Below, piece by piece: positions 52,160 to 60,822 of a stretch of 64,000 bases of DNA; positions within the stretch are counted from its first letter, which is position 1; the number at the start of each line of letters is the position of its first letter. Origin of the DNA: Bacillus sp. FJAT-29814 (GTDB taxonomy: Bacteria; Bacillota; Bacilli; Bacillales; Cytobacillaceae); the NCBI RefSeq assembly GCF_001510715.1, contig NZ_LMTJ01000002.1:372001-436000 (forward strand), given 5' to 3'. A program made the translations under genes and the position numbers. The notes under the pieces were generated by a model. It had not been told where the DNA came from. It saw nothing but the letters and a program-made list of their open reading frames with translations, and did not search any database.

Positions 52160-52242
52160 TTTAGTTACCTTTTTGTTTTTTTATAATTAGGGTCCTGGGG
52201 GTATCAAAAAAATACAAACTGTTTTATTTTTTCAATCTAATT

Positions 52243-52622
52243 GTCCCTAAGGATCCGCTTTGAGGACAAGATTTTAAGTTTTTCATTCGAACTGTCCTCA
52301 TGAATCTTCCATGAGGACAAAATGCTTTGATTTTTCATTTGAACTGTCCTCATGAACCTTCCATGAGGACAAAATGCTTTGGTTTTTCATTCGAACTGTC
52401 CTCATGAACCTTCCATGAGGACAAACGGCTTTGGTTTTTCATCCGAACTGTCCTCATGAACCTTCTATGAGGACAAACGGCTTTGGTTTTTCATTCGAAC
52501 TGTCCTCATGAACCTTCCATGAGGACAGTACGGTTTTGTTTTTCACCCAAAGTGTCCTCAAGGATCCGCTTTGAGGACAAACCTCTTTGGCTTTTGAACA
52601 GAAGGGTCCTCAAAGGCATTTA
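52243..52622. repeat. intergenic 52-bp-period array, TGTCCTCATG/CATGAGGACA family
   Basis: Seven full units and an eighth part unit, each exactly 52 bp. The core is TGTCCTCATG-aaccttc-CATGAGGACA, a perfect 10-bp dyad, followed by a linker like AAATGCTTTGGTTTTTCATT. The two outermost units use the variant CTAAGGATCCGCTTTGAGGACA. The 52160-52645 gap holds nothing else that I can see. Confidence 0.92.
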
Positions 52623-52645
52623 AGATCGTTTATAACAATCCATAT

Positions 52646-53269
52646 TTATTCTGCCTCTGCCACCTTAATAATACCAAGCAAAAACACCAAATGGTCTTTC
52701 ATCCGCTTTTCAATTAGACTCGTATCCTTCCCGTCAAATCGAAGCATGTTATATTCGGCAAGCATCGAAAACATCGGATACTGGTATTCCGCCGCCAGCA
52801 GCGACGGGTCGATTTGCTTTACTTTTCCTAACGCAATCAATTTTTCAAAGACAACTTCAAGGAAATCGAGTGTCTTCTTAATGATGTCATTCAAAAACAG
52901 CTCTCTTGCCTGGGTATTGCGATAATGCTCGATGTACAGAATCCGCCATAGTTTCTCGTTAACGGGCTGATCAATATGTTCCTTAAAGTTCTCAAAGCCT
53001 TTGGCGAAAAACTGCTCGATGCTGGAGTTGTCGAGAATAACATCAAGTACCTCAATCGGCGGCAGCGTCTTGGCCAATTCCTCTTGAAACATTGAAAATA
53101 TCGTCGTTATGATTTCGTCCTTATTCTGAAAGTGGTTGTAAAGCGAGCTTTCCTTAATCCCCACTTCCCTGGTAATTTCGCGAATCGAAACACCGCTGTA
53201 TCCTTTTTGAGAAAATAAATCGATGGCTACGTCTAATATTTTGTCCTTTGTTGAGATCGTTTTCGTCAT
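52646..53269 (-). CDS. TetR-family transcriptional regulator
   Basis: 207 residues. The HTH is DVAIDLFSQKGYSGVSIREITREVGIKESSLYNHFQNKDEI near 13-53. The C-terminal ligand domain is helical. It overlaps the hydrolase gene by 4 bp and is transcribed with it; two palindromes in the hydrolase promoter are probable binding sites, so the operon would be autoregulated. Confidence 0.87.
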   Translation of the reverse strand: MTKTISTKDKILDVAIDLFSQKGYSGVSIREITREVGIKESSLYNHFQNKDEIITTIFSMFQEELAKTLPPIEVLDVILDNSSIEQFFAKGFENFKEHIDQPVNEKLWRILYIEHYRNTQARELFLNDIIKKTLDFLEVVFEKLIALGKVKQIDPSLLAAEYQYPMFSMLAEYNMLRFDGKDTSLIEKRMKDHLVFLLGIIKVAEAE

Positions 53270-54324
53270 ATTACGTTCTTGGGTCTCCTTTCTTGCTGGG
53301 TTTGCGAATATAACGGCAGTACCTGCTTGATTAATACATCATTAAATTTTTCCGGCTCTTCAAAGATAGCAAGATGGCCGGATTCTTCCAGAATGACAAG
53401 GTGTTTCTCTGGAGCTTCTACAAAATCAACATACTGCTCCACCAAATCTATAGGAATAATTCTATCATGCCGGCCGGCGATAAAGAATACCGGCACCTTG
53501 AGCTCAGGTACCAAAGTAAAGAAATTAATGGAAGTGAGCTCATTCCACAGATTGGTCGCGGAAAAACCAAACCCTTTCATAAATGACAATTTTTCCTTAA
53601 AGGTCAGATGATGGCTCATTAGGTAATGCATATTAATGAACGCCGCATTTTTCCTAAAAGAAACGCCATTGAACTTGGTCAGCCATTTCCGCTGAATCAC
53701 CATGTCATCGATTTTTTTGTATACGCCGCCAGCAGGAAAGCCGACTCCCTCAAGCTCCTGGATCGCTTTTTTAATGCCCTTGTTTTTAGCAGTCTCCAAG
53801 GCAAATTCGTAAGATGTCTGCTCTTCAACGCTGCGGTTGATCGGCGGATTGATCGCGACAAAAGCATGCAGGAGGTCCGGATGCCTGTGGGCAAACAACA
53901 GCCCGTACAGCGAACCGATGGATTGCCCCATGAGAAAGATTTTTGGCTGTTGGAATTTCTTCATAAGATAATGGACAAGCTCATGTGCATCACCAAGCAT
54001 TTGATTCAAATTCATCGTTTCGGCGGTTACCTCAGGAGAAAAAGATTTCCCCGAACCTCTTTGATCCCAGTTAACCACCAAATAATGATCTTCCAGTTCA
54101 CGATTATATTTTTGCTGTGCTCCTGTTTGGGGGCTTCCCGGACCTCCGTGAAGGAATAACAGAATCGGCAGCTCCTTGTTTCGGCCGCGAATCGTAATCC
54201 ACTGGTCTACCCCGCCAAGTTGTACTTTTTCCAAAGATGAAATGCTATTTGGCTCCTGATGGCCTTGTTTATCCCGGTAAGGCGGGATGTACCCGCCAAT
54301 AAGCCTTTTTATCATATTTTTCAC
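53266..54324 (-). CDS. alpha/beta hydrolase (proline iminopeptidase-like)
   Basis: 352 residues. HGG oxyanion region is LLFLHGGPGSPQTGAQ near 51-66, followed by VVNWDQRGSGKSFSPE, the nucleophile elbow GQSIGS, the acid region FIAGRHDRIIP, and histidine in ESGHLAIFEEPEKF. This is the prolyl aminopeptidase/S33 layout. First gene of the operon with TetR. Substrate unknown. Confidence 0.82.
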   Translation of the reverse strand: MKNMIKRLIGGYIPPYRDKQGHQEPNSISSLEKVQLGGVDQWITIRGRNKELPILLFLHGGPGSPQTGAQQKYNRELEDHYLVVNWDQRGSGKSFSPEVTAETMNLNQMLGDAHELVHYLMKKFQQPKIFLMGQSIGSLYGLLFAHRHPDLLHAFVAINPPINRSVEEQTSYEFALETAKNKGIKKAIQELEGVGFPAGGVYKKIDDMVIQRKWLTKFNGVSFRKNAAFINMHYLMSHHLTFKEKLSFMKGFGFSATNLWNELTSINFFTLVPELKVPVFFIAGRHDRIIPIDLVEQYVDFVEAPEKHLVILEESGHLAIFEEPEKFNDVLIKQVLPLYSQTQQERRPKNVI

Positions 54325-54334
54325 CCTTCCACCT

Positions 54335-54388
54335 ACTAACGTTCGTTAGTTATATTGAGATTATAGCTAACAACTGTTAGTTTTACAA
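54335..54388 (-). promoter_or_regulatory. hydrolase-TetR promoter with two operator palindromes
   Basis: TTGTAA (54383-54388) and TATAAT (54360-54365) are 17 bp apart on the minus strand. Operator 1, CTAACAACTGTTAG (54367-54380), fills the spacer; operator 2, ACTAACGTTCGTTAGT (54335-54350), lies just past the start point. The two share the half-site CTAAC. Confidence 0.75.
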
Positions 54389-54471
54389 GGTGTTTTATGA
54401 AATAAGTGGAACTTTTTTGTAAAAATATTGATGACTGCAACAGATCCCGCCGACAGCATGGTCTTCCTTTT

Positions 54472-55062
54472 TCAAAAAATCGCGTCGGTTTTATTAGAAG
54501 CAGCAGGTCTTTTGGCCGCTTGAATACCAATGATAATGAAGCCCGCACCCGTAAAAAGGGAACCAACAATTTCTATCATGGATTGAAAGCCAGGAAATAC
54601 AGAGGCTAAAGCGAAGATTATCGTACCTGCTAATAAAAAATAGCCCGAATATGCAGGCAGTATCTTTCCACGGATAAGCGAAATTCCCAACAAAATCATC
54701 CCGATGACAAATAACAGCGGGCCAAATATATAGATTGGCTGGATAGCCGGCGAGCTGAATACTTCACCAACATCCCCCAACGATGCCTGGGCTATTTCCA
54801 CAAAGACGATGGCCGTTACAATGATATTTCCAGCAACCCCGAAAATCATGGCCAATAGGCCCGTTAAGCCATTTCTTTCCCCCTGAAACATATAAACGGC
54901 AAAAAAGGTGAAAACCAATAGTGCATGTGCAGTAAAAATCAATAAATTACCGAAAACTGTCCCATATTCCATAGAGCCATAATTTAATAGATGGGCAGTA
55001 ATCAGAAGAATTCCAGATAAAATGGCTGTCCAGCATAACAAGCTTACGATTGTTTTGTACAT
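54472..55062 (-). CDS. multipass membrane protein
   Basis: 196 residues, six hydrophobic segments including TIVSLLCWTAILSGILLIT and GYFLLAGTIIFALASVFPG. Pattern is DUF4386-like or similar; family not certain. ATG near 55062 without strong SD. It lies 24 bp after the CPBP gene and may be in the same operon, under the adjacent TetR regulator. Function unknown. Confidence 0.65.
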   Translation of the reverse strand: MYKTIVSLLCWTAILSGILLITAHLLNYGSMEYGTVFGNLLIFTAHALLVFTFFAVYMFQGERNGLTGLLAMIFGVAGNIIVTAIVFVEIAQASLGDVGEVFSSPAIQPIYIFGPLLFVIGMILLGISLIRGKILPAYSGYFLLAGTIIFALASVFPGFQSMIEIVGSLFTGAGFIIIGIQAAKRPAASNKTDAIF

Positions 55063-55086
55063 ACAAGATCACTCCCTTAAAATGAA

Positions 55087-55785
55087 TTAATTTGGCAAAA
55101 AGTAAAATGAAATGGCGGATGTCATGTCAAATATACCGTGAGCAATGATGAGGGGAACAAGTCGGCGTGTTCTTAAATAAACAATCGGAATGAAGACCAT
55201 GGGGATAACGGTTAAAAAGCGATAAAGTGAATAGTTCATGTCATATGTTACCGGCAGTGCGATGTGCTGCAGTGCCCAAAAAAACATCACGATAGAAACA
55301 GGAATTACTTTGTTGTGGAAAACCTCCTCCAACTTGGGCAGACAATAACCCATATAAATGATCTGTTCCATAATCGCCCAGCCAATCGGCCAAATTATCA
55401 CACTGTAAATGGCCCCCCAAAGCGGAAGCGGGCCTGCTACGATGGGGGCAGCAGCTTTCCCAAATAAAAGAAGAGATATCAGCGTCGCCCATAAAACCGT
55501 TAGAGGCATCACTACAATGAGAACAAGGCCCGACAGCTTTAAGTCGCGTTTTAAATCCCCGGGTGAATACCCGACTAAAGATCTAAACTCTATCCCTTCT
55601 CTCCTAACCACCCATAACATTAAACCTAAACAGGCAAAGTCAATCATCGAACCATAGACTGTCCACCATCTCCCAGCAGCCAAGTAATCCAAATGAAACC
55701 CCAGTGCTACGATCCCTTGAAAAATAACAGCAAATATCGTACGGCTAAGCAAAATCAATAGGATGATCCAAAGCTTATTTTTCAT
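55087..55785 (-). CDS. CPBP-family intramembrane protein, degenerate active site
   Basis: 232 residues, about seven membrane segments. Motif 1 of CPBP proteases is EExxxR; here it reads MEQIIYMGY, so one Glu and the Arg are missing. Motif 2 (ALQHIALP) and motif 3 (IAHGIFDM) keep their histidines. It may be an inactive or altered family member. Divergent from a TetR gene that likely controls it. Confidence 0.75.
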   Translation of the reverse strand: MKNKLWIILLILLSRTIFAVIFQGIVALGFHLDYLAAGRWWTVYGSMIDFACLGLMLWVVRREGIEFRSLVGYSPGDLKRDLKLSGLVLIVVMPLTVLWATLISLLLFGKAAAPIVAGPLPLWGAIYSVIIWPIGWAIMEQIIYMGYCLPKLEEVFHNKVIPVSIVMFFWALQHIALPVTYDMNYSLYRFLTVIPMVFIPIVYLRTRRLVPLIIAHGIFDMTSAISFYFLPN

Positions 55786-55843
55786 ATTCTCCCACCTATC
55801 TCCATAAAACTTTACTTACAGTTAAAATTGTTTTACTATTTAA

Positions 55844-55872
55844 AATATAGATTGTTATCCATATTTTGTAAA
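55844..55872 (-). promoter_or_regulatory. promoter of the CPBP gene
   Basis: TTTACA and TATATT are 17 bp apart on the minus strand, with an AT-rich imperfect dyad (GTAAAA/TTTTAAC) downstream that may be the TetR operator. Confidence 0.5.
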
Positions 55873-55903
55873 GATAAATTTTTCCAAAATGAGGTGGATT
55901 TTT

Positions 55904-56494
55904 TTGAGACGAGAACAAAACAAAGAATATACGAGAAACCTGCTTATCACTTCGGCTATAGAGCTTTTTAAACAGCAAGAATACCAGAAGACTACAATTG
56001 ATGAAATTGCCAAAAAGGCTGGGGTGAGCAAGCCGACCTTTTTTGCCTACTTCAGATCAAAAGAACAAATTTTATACGAATTTGACCTTCAGCAGTTAGA
56101 AGCATTTGAGTTATATATGAAGGAGCAACTAAATAGCCAAGGGGATTTATTCGCAAATTTAAGGGAAGGCATCATGCATATGGCAACAAATTTGCATAGT
56201 ACCAATGTGTTGACGCAAAATTTGATGCATTTAGTTACCATTAGTGCAGATTACAAACAATTACTTATGAGAATGTCGACTATTTTTCAATCAATCACGA
56301 AAGACGTACTTGAGTTTGGGCAGGAAAATCAAATGGTCACCATGAATATTCCCGCTGATGAGATTGCAAGGGATATTTTCAATATCTATTTAGGTGGATT
56401 AGTCAGTTGGGTGATTTCAAATGGGGAAGATTCGCTTGAGGTTTTAATCGGGAGCGCTTTGGAGCATTATTTTACTGGTATTAAAATAGTTTGA
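55904..56494 (+). CDS. TetR-family transcriptional regulator
   Basis: 196 residues. HTH is SAIELFKQQEYQKTTIDEIAKKAGVSKPTFFAYFRSKEQI near 17-57. TTG 55904 lies 6 nt after GAGGTGG; an ATG at 55889 overlaps that SD. Divergent from the CPBP and DUF4386-like genes, which are its probable targets. Confidence 0.87.
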   Translation: MRREQNKEYTRNLLITSAIELFKQQEYQKTTIDEIAKKAGVSKPTFFAYFRSKEQILYEFDLQQLEAFELYMKEQLNSQGDLFANLREGIMHMATNLHSTNVLTQNLMHLVTISADYKQLLMRMSTIFQSITKDVLEFGQENQMVTMNIPADEIARDIFNIYLGGLVSWVISNGEDSLEVLIGSALEHYFTGIKIV

Positions 56495-56634
56495 TAAAAC
56501 TCTGGTCATAGCCATAATCAAGGTCGAGGTTTGTGACATTACAGCCTGACAGTAGAAAAAATCCAAAGCCTGTTATCGAATGTTAAATAACCTCATATAT
56601 TTTCTATAACTCTATAGAAAAAAGGGTGAGGCCG

Positions 56635-56850
56635 ATGTTTGCTGTTCATTTTTTTGAAAACAAAAATGCGTTATTAACGCAGCTGCTAAAAAACGTTCCC
56701 GCAGTTGGCACAGATTTAAAAATTAAAGGAAGGAAAGCCAAGGTGACAGCCGTAAAACAGATTGATGATAAACATTTCCATGTCCTAGTGACATTGGAAT
56801 CCCTAAAGAAAAACCAGCCTGCTGTTGATCCAAAAAAGAAAAAAAAGTAA
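56635..56850 (+). CDS. small hypothetical protein with poly-Lys tail
   Basis: 71 residues. A compact beta-like domain (GTDLKIKGRKAKVTAVKQID, HFHVLVTLESL) ends in DPKKKKK. No membrane segment. ATG 56635 follows AAAGGGTGAGG. Family not recognised; nucleic-acid binding is possible from its basic charge. Confidence 0.6.
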   Translation: MFAVHFFENKNALLTQLLKNVPAVGTDLKIKGRKAKVTAVKQIDDKHFHVLVTLESLKKNQPAVDPKKKKK

Positions 56851-56852
56851 TG

Positions 56853-56886
56853 ACATAAGCCGTAAACTTTCGGCTTATTTTTTTTT
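56853..56886 (+). terminator. intrinsic terminator
   Basis: ATAAGCCG-taaacttt-CGGCTTAT followed by nine T. Confidence 0.88.
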
Positions 56887-57041
56887 GCTATAAATCTGTT
56901 TCGAAGACTCATAGGCTTGTTTGAATCAGGAAAAATAAACAAGATTCGTCGTTTCTGCGACAGTTTTTGAATGGTAATGATTGTTTGCGAATGTTTATGA
57001 TTGATTTTAAATGGATTCAGCAGTAAAATAAGTTTATTAAG

Positions 57042-57055
57042 TGAAAGCGTTTTAG
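57042..57055 (+). promoter_or_regulatory. candidate cre (CcpA) site of the fructose operon
   Basis: TGAAAGCGTTTTAG matches the cre consensus TGWAANCGNTNWCA at 12 of 14 positions. It lies directly before the fruR ribosome site, a common place for catabolite repression. Confidence 0.5.
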
Positions 57056-57067
57056 GAGGCGATACTT

Positions 57068-57817
57068 TTGTTGGAGCCAGAACGCCATCAAATCATATTA
57101 GAAGCATTGAAGTCAAAGAACACGGTCAAGCTTCAGGAGCTTATTGAATTAACGAACTCTTCCGAGTCAACAATTCGCCGTGATTTGATTCAATTGGAAC
57201 AAGGGAAATTTCTCAAGCGGGTTCATGGCGGAGCAGCGAGATTGCAAGGCAAGCTTCAGGAACCAAGCATGACAGAAAAATCCTCCAAAAACCTTCAAGC
57301 CAAAAAGGCAATTGCCCAATATGCCGGAGGTTTGGTTGAAGCAGGAGATTGCATATACCTCGATGCGGGTTCTACGGTATTTGAGATAATTCCGTTTCTG
57401 CCGGAGGACATTGTCGTCGTCACGAACGGCCTGATGCATGCCAATGAACTGCTGGATAAAAAGATCAAAACCTTTTTAATTGGAGGCCATTGCAAGCCGA
57501 CCACAAAAGCGATGATTGGCCGAGGGGCCTTGGAAAGCCTCGAGTATTACCGATTTGATAAATGCTTCATGGGCGCCAATGGGATTCACCCGCAATTTGG
57601 CTACACCACCCCGGACCCCGAGGAAGCGCAGATCAAACAAAAAGCGATTTCGTTATCCCGCGAAGCCTTTATTCTCGCGGATGAATCGAAGTTTTCCGAG
57701 ATTGCTTTTTCAAAAATTGCCGATATACACGCGGCAGCCATCATAACGAATGATTTGGACCCTGACTTGAAAGAGCACTTCCACAGCAAGACAAACATAA
57801 AGGTGGTATCAGCATGA
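57068..57817 (+). CDS. fruR: DeoR-family repressor of the fructose operon
   Basis: 249 residues. N-terminal HTH: LQELIELTNSSESTIRRDLIQLEQGKFLKRVHGGA near 19-53, the DeoR pattern. The C-terminal sugar-phosphate-sensing domain has YLDAGSTVFEIIPFL and GANGIHPQFGYTTPDPEEA. TTG 57068 is 9 nt after AGGAGG. First gene of fruR-fruK-fruA; senses fructose-1-phosphate in Bacillus. Confidence 0.9.
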   Translation: MLEPERHQIILEALKSKNTVKLQELIELTNSSESTIRRDLIQLEQGKFLKRVHGGAARLQGKLQEPSMTEKSSKNLQAKKAIAQYAGGLVEAGDCIYLDAGSTVFEIIPFLPEDIVVVTNGLMHANELLDKKIKTFLIGGHCKPTTKAMIGRGALESLEYYRFDKCFMGANGIHPQFGYTTPDPEEAQIKQKAISLSREAFILADESKFSEIAFSKIADIHAAAIITNDLDPDLKEHFHSKTNIKVVSA

Positions 57818-58728
57818 TTTACACAGTTACGTTAAACCCATCGCTTGATTACATTGTCGAACTTGACCAAGTCAAGGTGGGTGAATTAAATAGAACGAAA
57901 AATGAAACCAAGTTACCTGGCGGTAAGGGCATTAATGTCTCCCAGGTATTAAAGAGATTGGACGTTGACAGTATAGCACTGGGGTTTATTGGTGGCTTTA
58001 CCGGTGATTATGTGAAAAGTTTTTTAAAAGAATTAAAGATTGACACAGATTTTGTCAAAGTCGCGGAAGATACCCGCATCAACGTCAAGCTTAAGGCAGA
58101 TAGCGAAACAGAAGTTAACGCCACAGGCCCTGCCATTACAGAAGAAAATTTCGAAGCGTTAAAGGCGAAAATTCGCGCACTGACAGATAAGGATACTCTT
58201 GTTTTGGCTGGAAGCATCCCCGCCTCCATGCCGAAGAGCACGTACGAAGCGCTTGCGAAAATTTGCGATGAAAACGGAACCAAGTTTGTCGTCGATGCTG
58301 AAGGTGAACTTTTAAAAAGAGTTCTCCCTTTAAAGCCGTTTCTGATTAAGCCGAATCATCATGAACTTGGCGACTTGTTCGGGGTCGACATCAACACCTG
58401 TGAAGAAGCCATTCCTTACGCGAAAGAGCTGATTAAACAGGGCGCTCAAAATGTAATTGTTTCCCTTGCCGGCAATGGCGCGGTGTTGATTACGAAAGAT
58501 GCAGCCTACATGGCCACTGTGCCAAAAGGAGAAGTAAAAAGCTCAGTTGGTGCAGGGGATTCGATGGTGGCTGGATTTATTGCAACCTATCAAAGCAAAA
58601 ATTCCATTGAAGAGGCGTTCCGAATCAGCGTGGCAACTGGCAGTGCGACTGCTTTTTCCATCGGGTTATGTACCCGCGAGCAAATGGAAGATTTACTGCC
58701 GCAAGTACAATTAAGACAGATCTTTTAA
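57814..58728 (+). CDS. fruK: 1-phosphofructokinase
   Basis: 304 residues of the PfkB family. Substrate loop GGKGINVSQVL near 36-46 and ATP/base motif SSVGAGDSMVAGFI near 243-256 with the catalytic Asp. Converts fructose 1-phosphate to fructose 1,6-bisphosphate. Overlaps fruR by 4 bp and precedes fruA by 15 bp. Confidence 0.93.
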   Translation: MIYTVTLNPSLDYIVELDQVKVGELNRTKNETKLPGGKGINVSQVLKRLDVDSIALGFIGGFTGDYVKSFLKELKIDTDFVKVAEDTRINVKLKADSETEVNATGPAITEENFEALKAKIRALTDKDTLVLAGSIPASMPKSTYEALAKICDENGTKFVVDAEGELLKRVLPLKPFLIKPNHHELGDLFGVDINTCEEAIPYAKELIKQGAQNVIVSLAGNGAVLITKDAAYMATVPKGEVKSSVGAGDSMVAGFIATYQSKNSIEEAFRISVATGSATAFSIGLCTREQMEDLLPQVQLRQIF

Positions 58729-58743
58729 TAGAGGAGAACCATT

Positions 58744-60618
58744 ATGAGAATAACAGAGCTATTAACGAAACAAACGATCAACCTCGCTTTAAACAGTTCG
58801 CAAAAAGCGGATGTGATTGAAGAACTGGTTACAGTGTTAGACGCTGCAGGCAAATTAGCCAACAGGTCCCAATTTAAACAAGCCATTTTAAATCGTGAAG
58901 CACAAAGCACCACCGGAATCGGCGAAGGCATCGCCATTCCCCATGCAAAAACAAAGGCAGTCAAACAGGCAGCGATTGCCTTTGGACGATCGACTGGCGG
59001 TGTCAATTACGAATCACTCGACGGGCAGCCAGCCCACCTATTCTTTATGATTGCGGCTACAGAAGGAGCAAACAATACACACTTAGAAGCTCTGTCCCGC
59101 TTGTCGACGATTCTATTAAAAGAAGAGGTTCGAAACCAGCTTTTAACGGCTGCATCTGAAGATGAGGTTTTGGCGATTATCAACGCGCATGACCAGGAAG
59201 ATGAAGAAGAAGAGCAATCAATGGCCGGCAAGAAGCAATTCATCGTGGCTGTTACCGCCTGCCCTACCGGGATTGCCCACACGTATATGTCCGCGGATTC
59301 ATTAAAATCCAAAGCCGCTGAAATGGGTATTGATATAAAAGTCGAAACAAACGGCTCAGGTGGCGCGAAAAACGTCCTGACAGCCGATGAAATTGAAAAT
59401 GCGACAGCGGTCATTGTGGCTGCCGATACAAAAGTGGAAATGAACCGATTTAATGGCAAGCATGTCATTGAAGTTCCCGTTGCGGACGGGATTCGTAAGC
59501 CGCAGCAACTGATAGAGCGGGCATTAAATCAGGATGCACCTGTTTATCACGGCACTGGCCAGTCCTCCAAAAATGAATCCGATCAAGGCGGCCGCAGCAT
59601 TGGTTCGACCATCTACAAGCATTTGATGAACGGTGTCTCCAATATGCTTCCGTTCGTGGTCGGAGGCGGTATTTTAATCGCGATCAGCTTCCTTTGGGGC
59701 TTTAATTCCGCCAATCCAGATGATCCTTCTTATAATGTCATTGCCGAAGCGTTAATGAAAATCGGTGGCGGAAATGCCTTTGCCTTAATGGTTCCGGTGT
59801 TGGCTGGATTTATCGCGATGAGTATCGCTGATCGCCCTGGTTTTGCGGCAGGTATGGTCGGCGGAGCGCTCGCAGCTAGCGGTGGTGCTGGCTTCCTTGG
59901 CGGACTTGTGGCCGGTTTCTTGGCTGGTTATGTCGTCGTTGGCTTGAAAAAGCTGCTGGCTGGACTTCCTACTTCACTTGAAGGGATTAAGACCATTTTG
60001 TTGTATCCGTTATTAGGGATTGCGATTACTGGGTTCATTATGGTCTTTGTTGTCAACAAACCTGTTGGTGCGTTAAATACCGGGATTTCTGAGTGGTTAT
60101 CCGGTCTTGGAACAGGAAATGCAGTATTACTTGGCATTGTATTAGGTTTAATGATGTCGTTTGACATGGGCGGCCCTGTCAACAAAGCAGCTTATGTGTT
60201 TGGAACCGGGTTAATTGCAAACGGAGTATACGAGCCAATGGCTGCGATTATGGCGGCAGGAATGGTTCCTCCTTTAGGCATTGCCCTTGCGACTACTCTG
60301 TTTAAGAAAAAGTTTAGCGTTCAGGACCGAGCTGCTGGTCGCGTCAACTATATCATGGGATTATCGTTTATTACGGAAGGCGCGATTCCATTTGCGGCTG
60401 CCGACCCGCTTCGCGTCATCCCATCTGTAATGGCCGGATCAGCTGTTGCCGGTGCATTATCGATGTTGTTCGGGATTGGACTTCGTGCGCCGCACGGCGG
60501 AGTATTTGTCATGCCGTTGGTTGATGGCAACTGGTTGATGTATTTGGTAGCGGTAGTCGTTGGTGCGGTTGTTTCAGCGGTATTATTGGGAATTTTGAAG
60601 AAACCGGTAAGTGAATAG
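58744..60618 (+). CDS. fruA: fructose PTS enzyme IIABC
   Basis: 624 residues in the order IIA-IIB-IIC. IIA: GIGEGIAIPHAKTKAV near 58-73 with the phosphorylated His. IIB: VAVTACPTGIAHTYMSADSL near 169-188 with the phosphorylated Cys. IIC: about eight or nine membrane segments from residue 300, including ALAASGGAGFLGGLVAGFLAGY and SFITEGAIPFAAADP. Imports fructose as fructose 1-phosphate. Ends at a strong terminator. Confidence 0.95.
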   Translation: MRITELLTKQTINLALNSSQKADVIEELVTVLDAAGKLANRSQFKQAILNREAQSTTGIGEGIAIPHAKTKAVKQAAIAFGRSTGGVNYESLDGQPAHLFFMIAATEGANNTHLEALSRLSTILLKEEVRNQLLTAASEDEVLAIINAHDQEDEEEEQSMAGKKQFIVAVTACPTGIAHTYMSADSLKSKAAEMGIDIKVETNGSGGAKNVLTADEIENATAVIVAADTKVEMNRFNGKHVIEVPVADGIRKPQQLIERALNQDAPVYHGTGQSSKNESDQGGRSIGSTIYKHLMNGVSNMLPFVVGGGILIAISFLWGFNSANPDDPSYNVIAEALMKIGGGNAFALMVPVLAGFIAMSIADRPGFAAGMVGGALAASGGAGFLGGLVAGFLAGYVVVGLKKLLAGLPTSLEGIKTILLYPLLGIAITGFIMVFVVNKPVGALNTGISEWLSGLGTGNAVLLGIVLGLMMSFDMGGPVNKAAYVFGTGLIANGVYEPMAAIMAAGMVPPLGIALATTLFKKKFSVQDRAAGRVNYIMGLSFITEGAIPFAAADPLRVIPSVMAGSAVAGALSMLFGIGLRAPHGGVFVMPLVDGNWLMYLVAVVVGAVVSAVLLGILKKPVSE

Positions 60619-60629
60619 GTTTGTTTTTA

Positions 60630-60670
60630 AAAAAAAGCCCTGTTGTCCATGCGGAAACGGGGCTTTTTTG
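60630..60670 (+). terminator. terminator of the fru operon
   Basis: AAAAAAGCCC...GGGGCTTTTTT stem with T-run. Confidence 0.85.
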
Positions 60671-60701
60671 TGTGGATTGTGGGGTTGGTCTGGGACCTGA
60701 G

Positions 60702-60822
60702 AGAATATATCCGCGGAAAAATTGGATATATCTGCAGTAATTTCAATATATCCGCGGAAAATTGAATATATCTGCGATTTTTCCAATATATCCGCGATCA
60801 TTCGAATATATCCGCGAACAGG
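60702..60822. repeat. intergenic 20-bp-period array, ATATATCCGCGG family
   Basis: Six units at 60705, 60726, 60746, 60766, 60786 and 60806, each starting ATATATC(C/T)GC and ending in a variable A-rich half such as GGAAAATTGA. Same family as the array at 18.7 kb. It lies between the fru terminator and the convergent pentapeptide gene. Confidence 0.9.

Noticed and set aside
52243..52622. CRISPR array
   Set aside because: Period and dyad look CRISPR-like, but the linkers are nearly identical from unit to unit, so there are no true spacers, and no cas genes are near.
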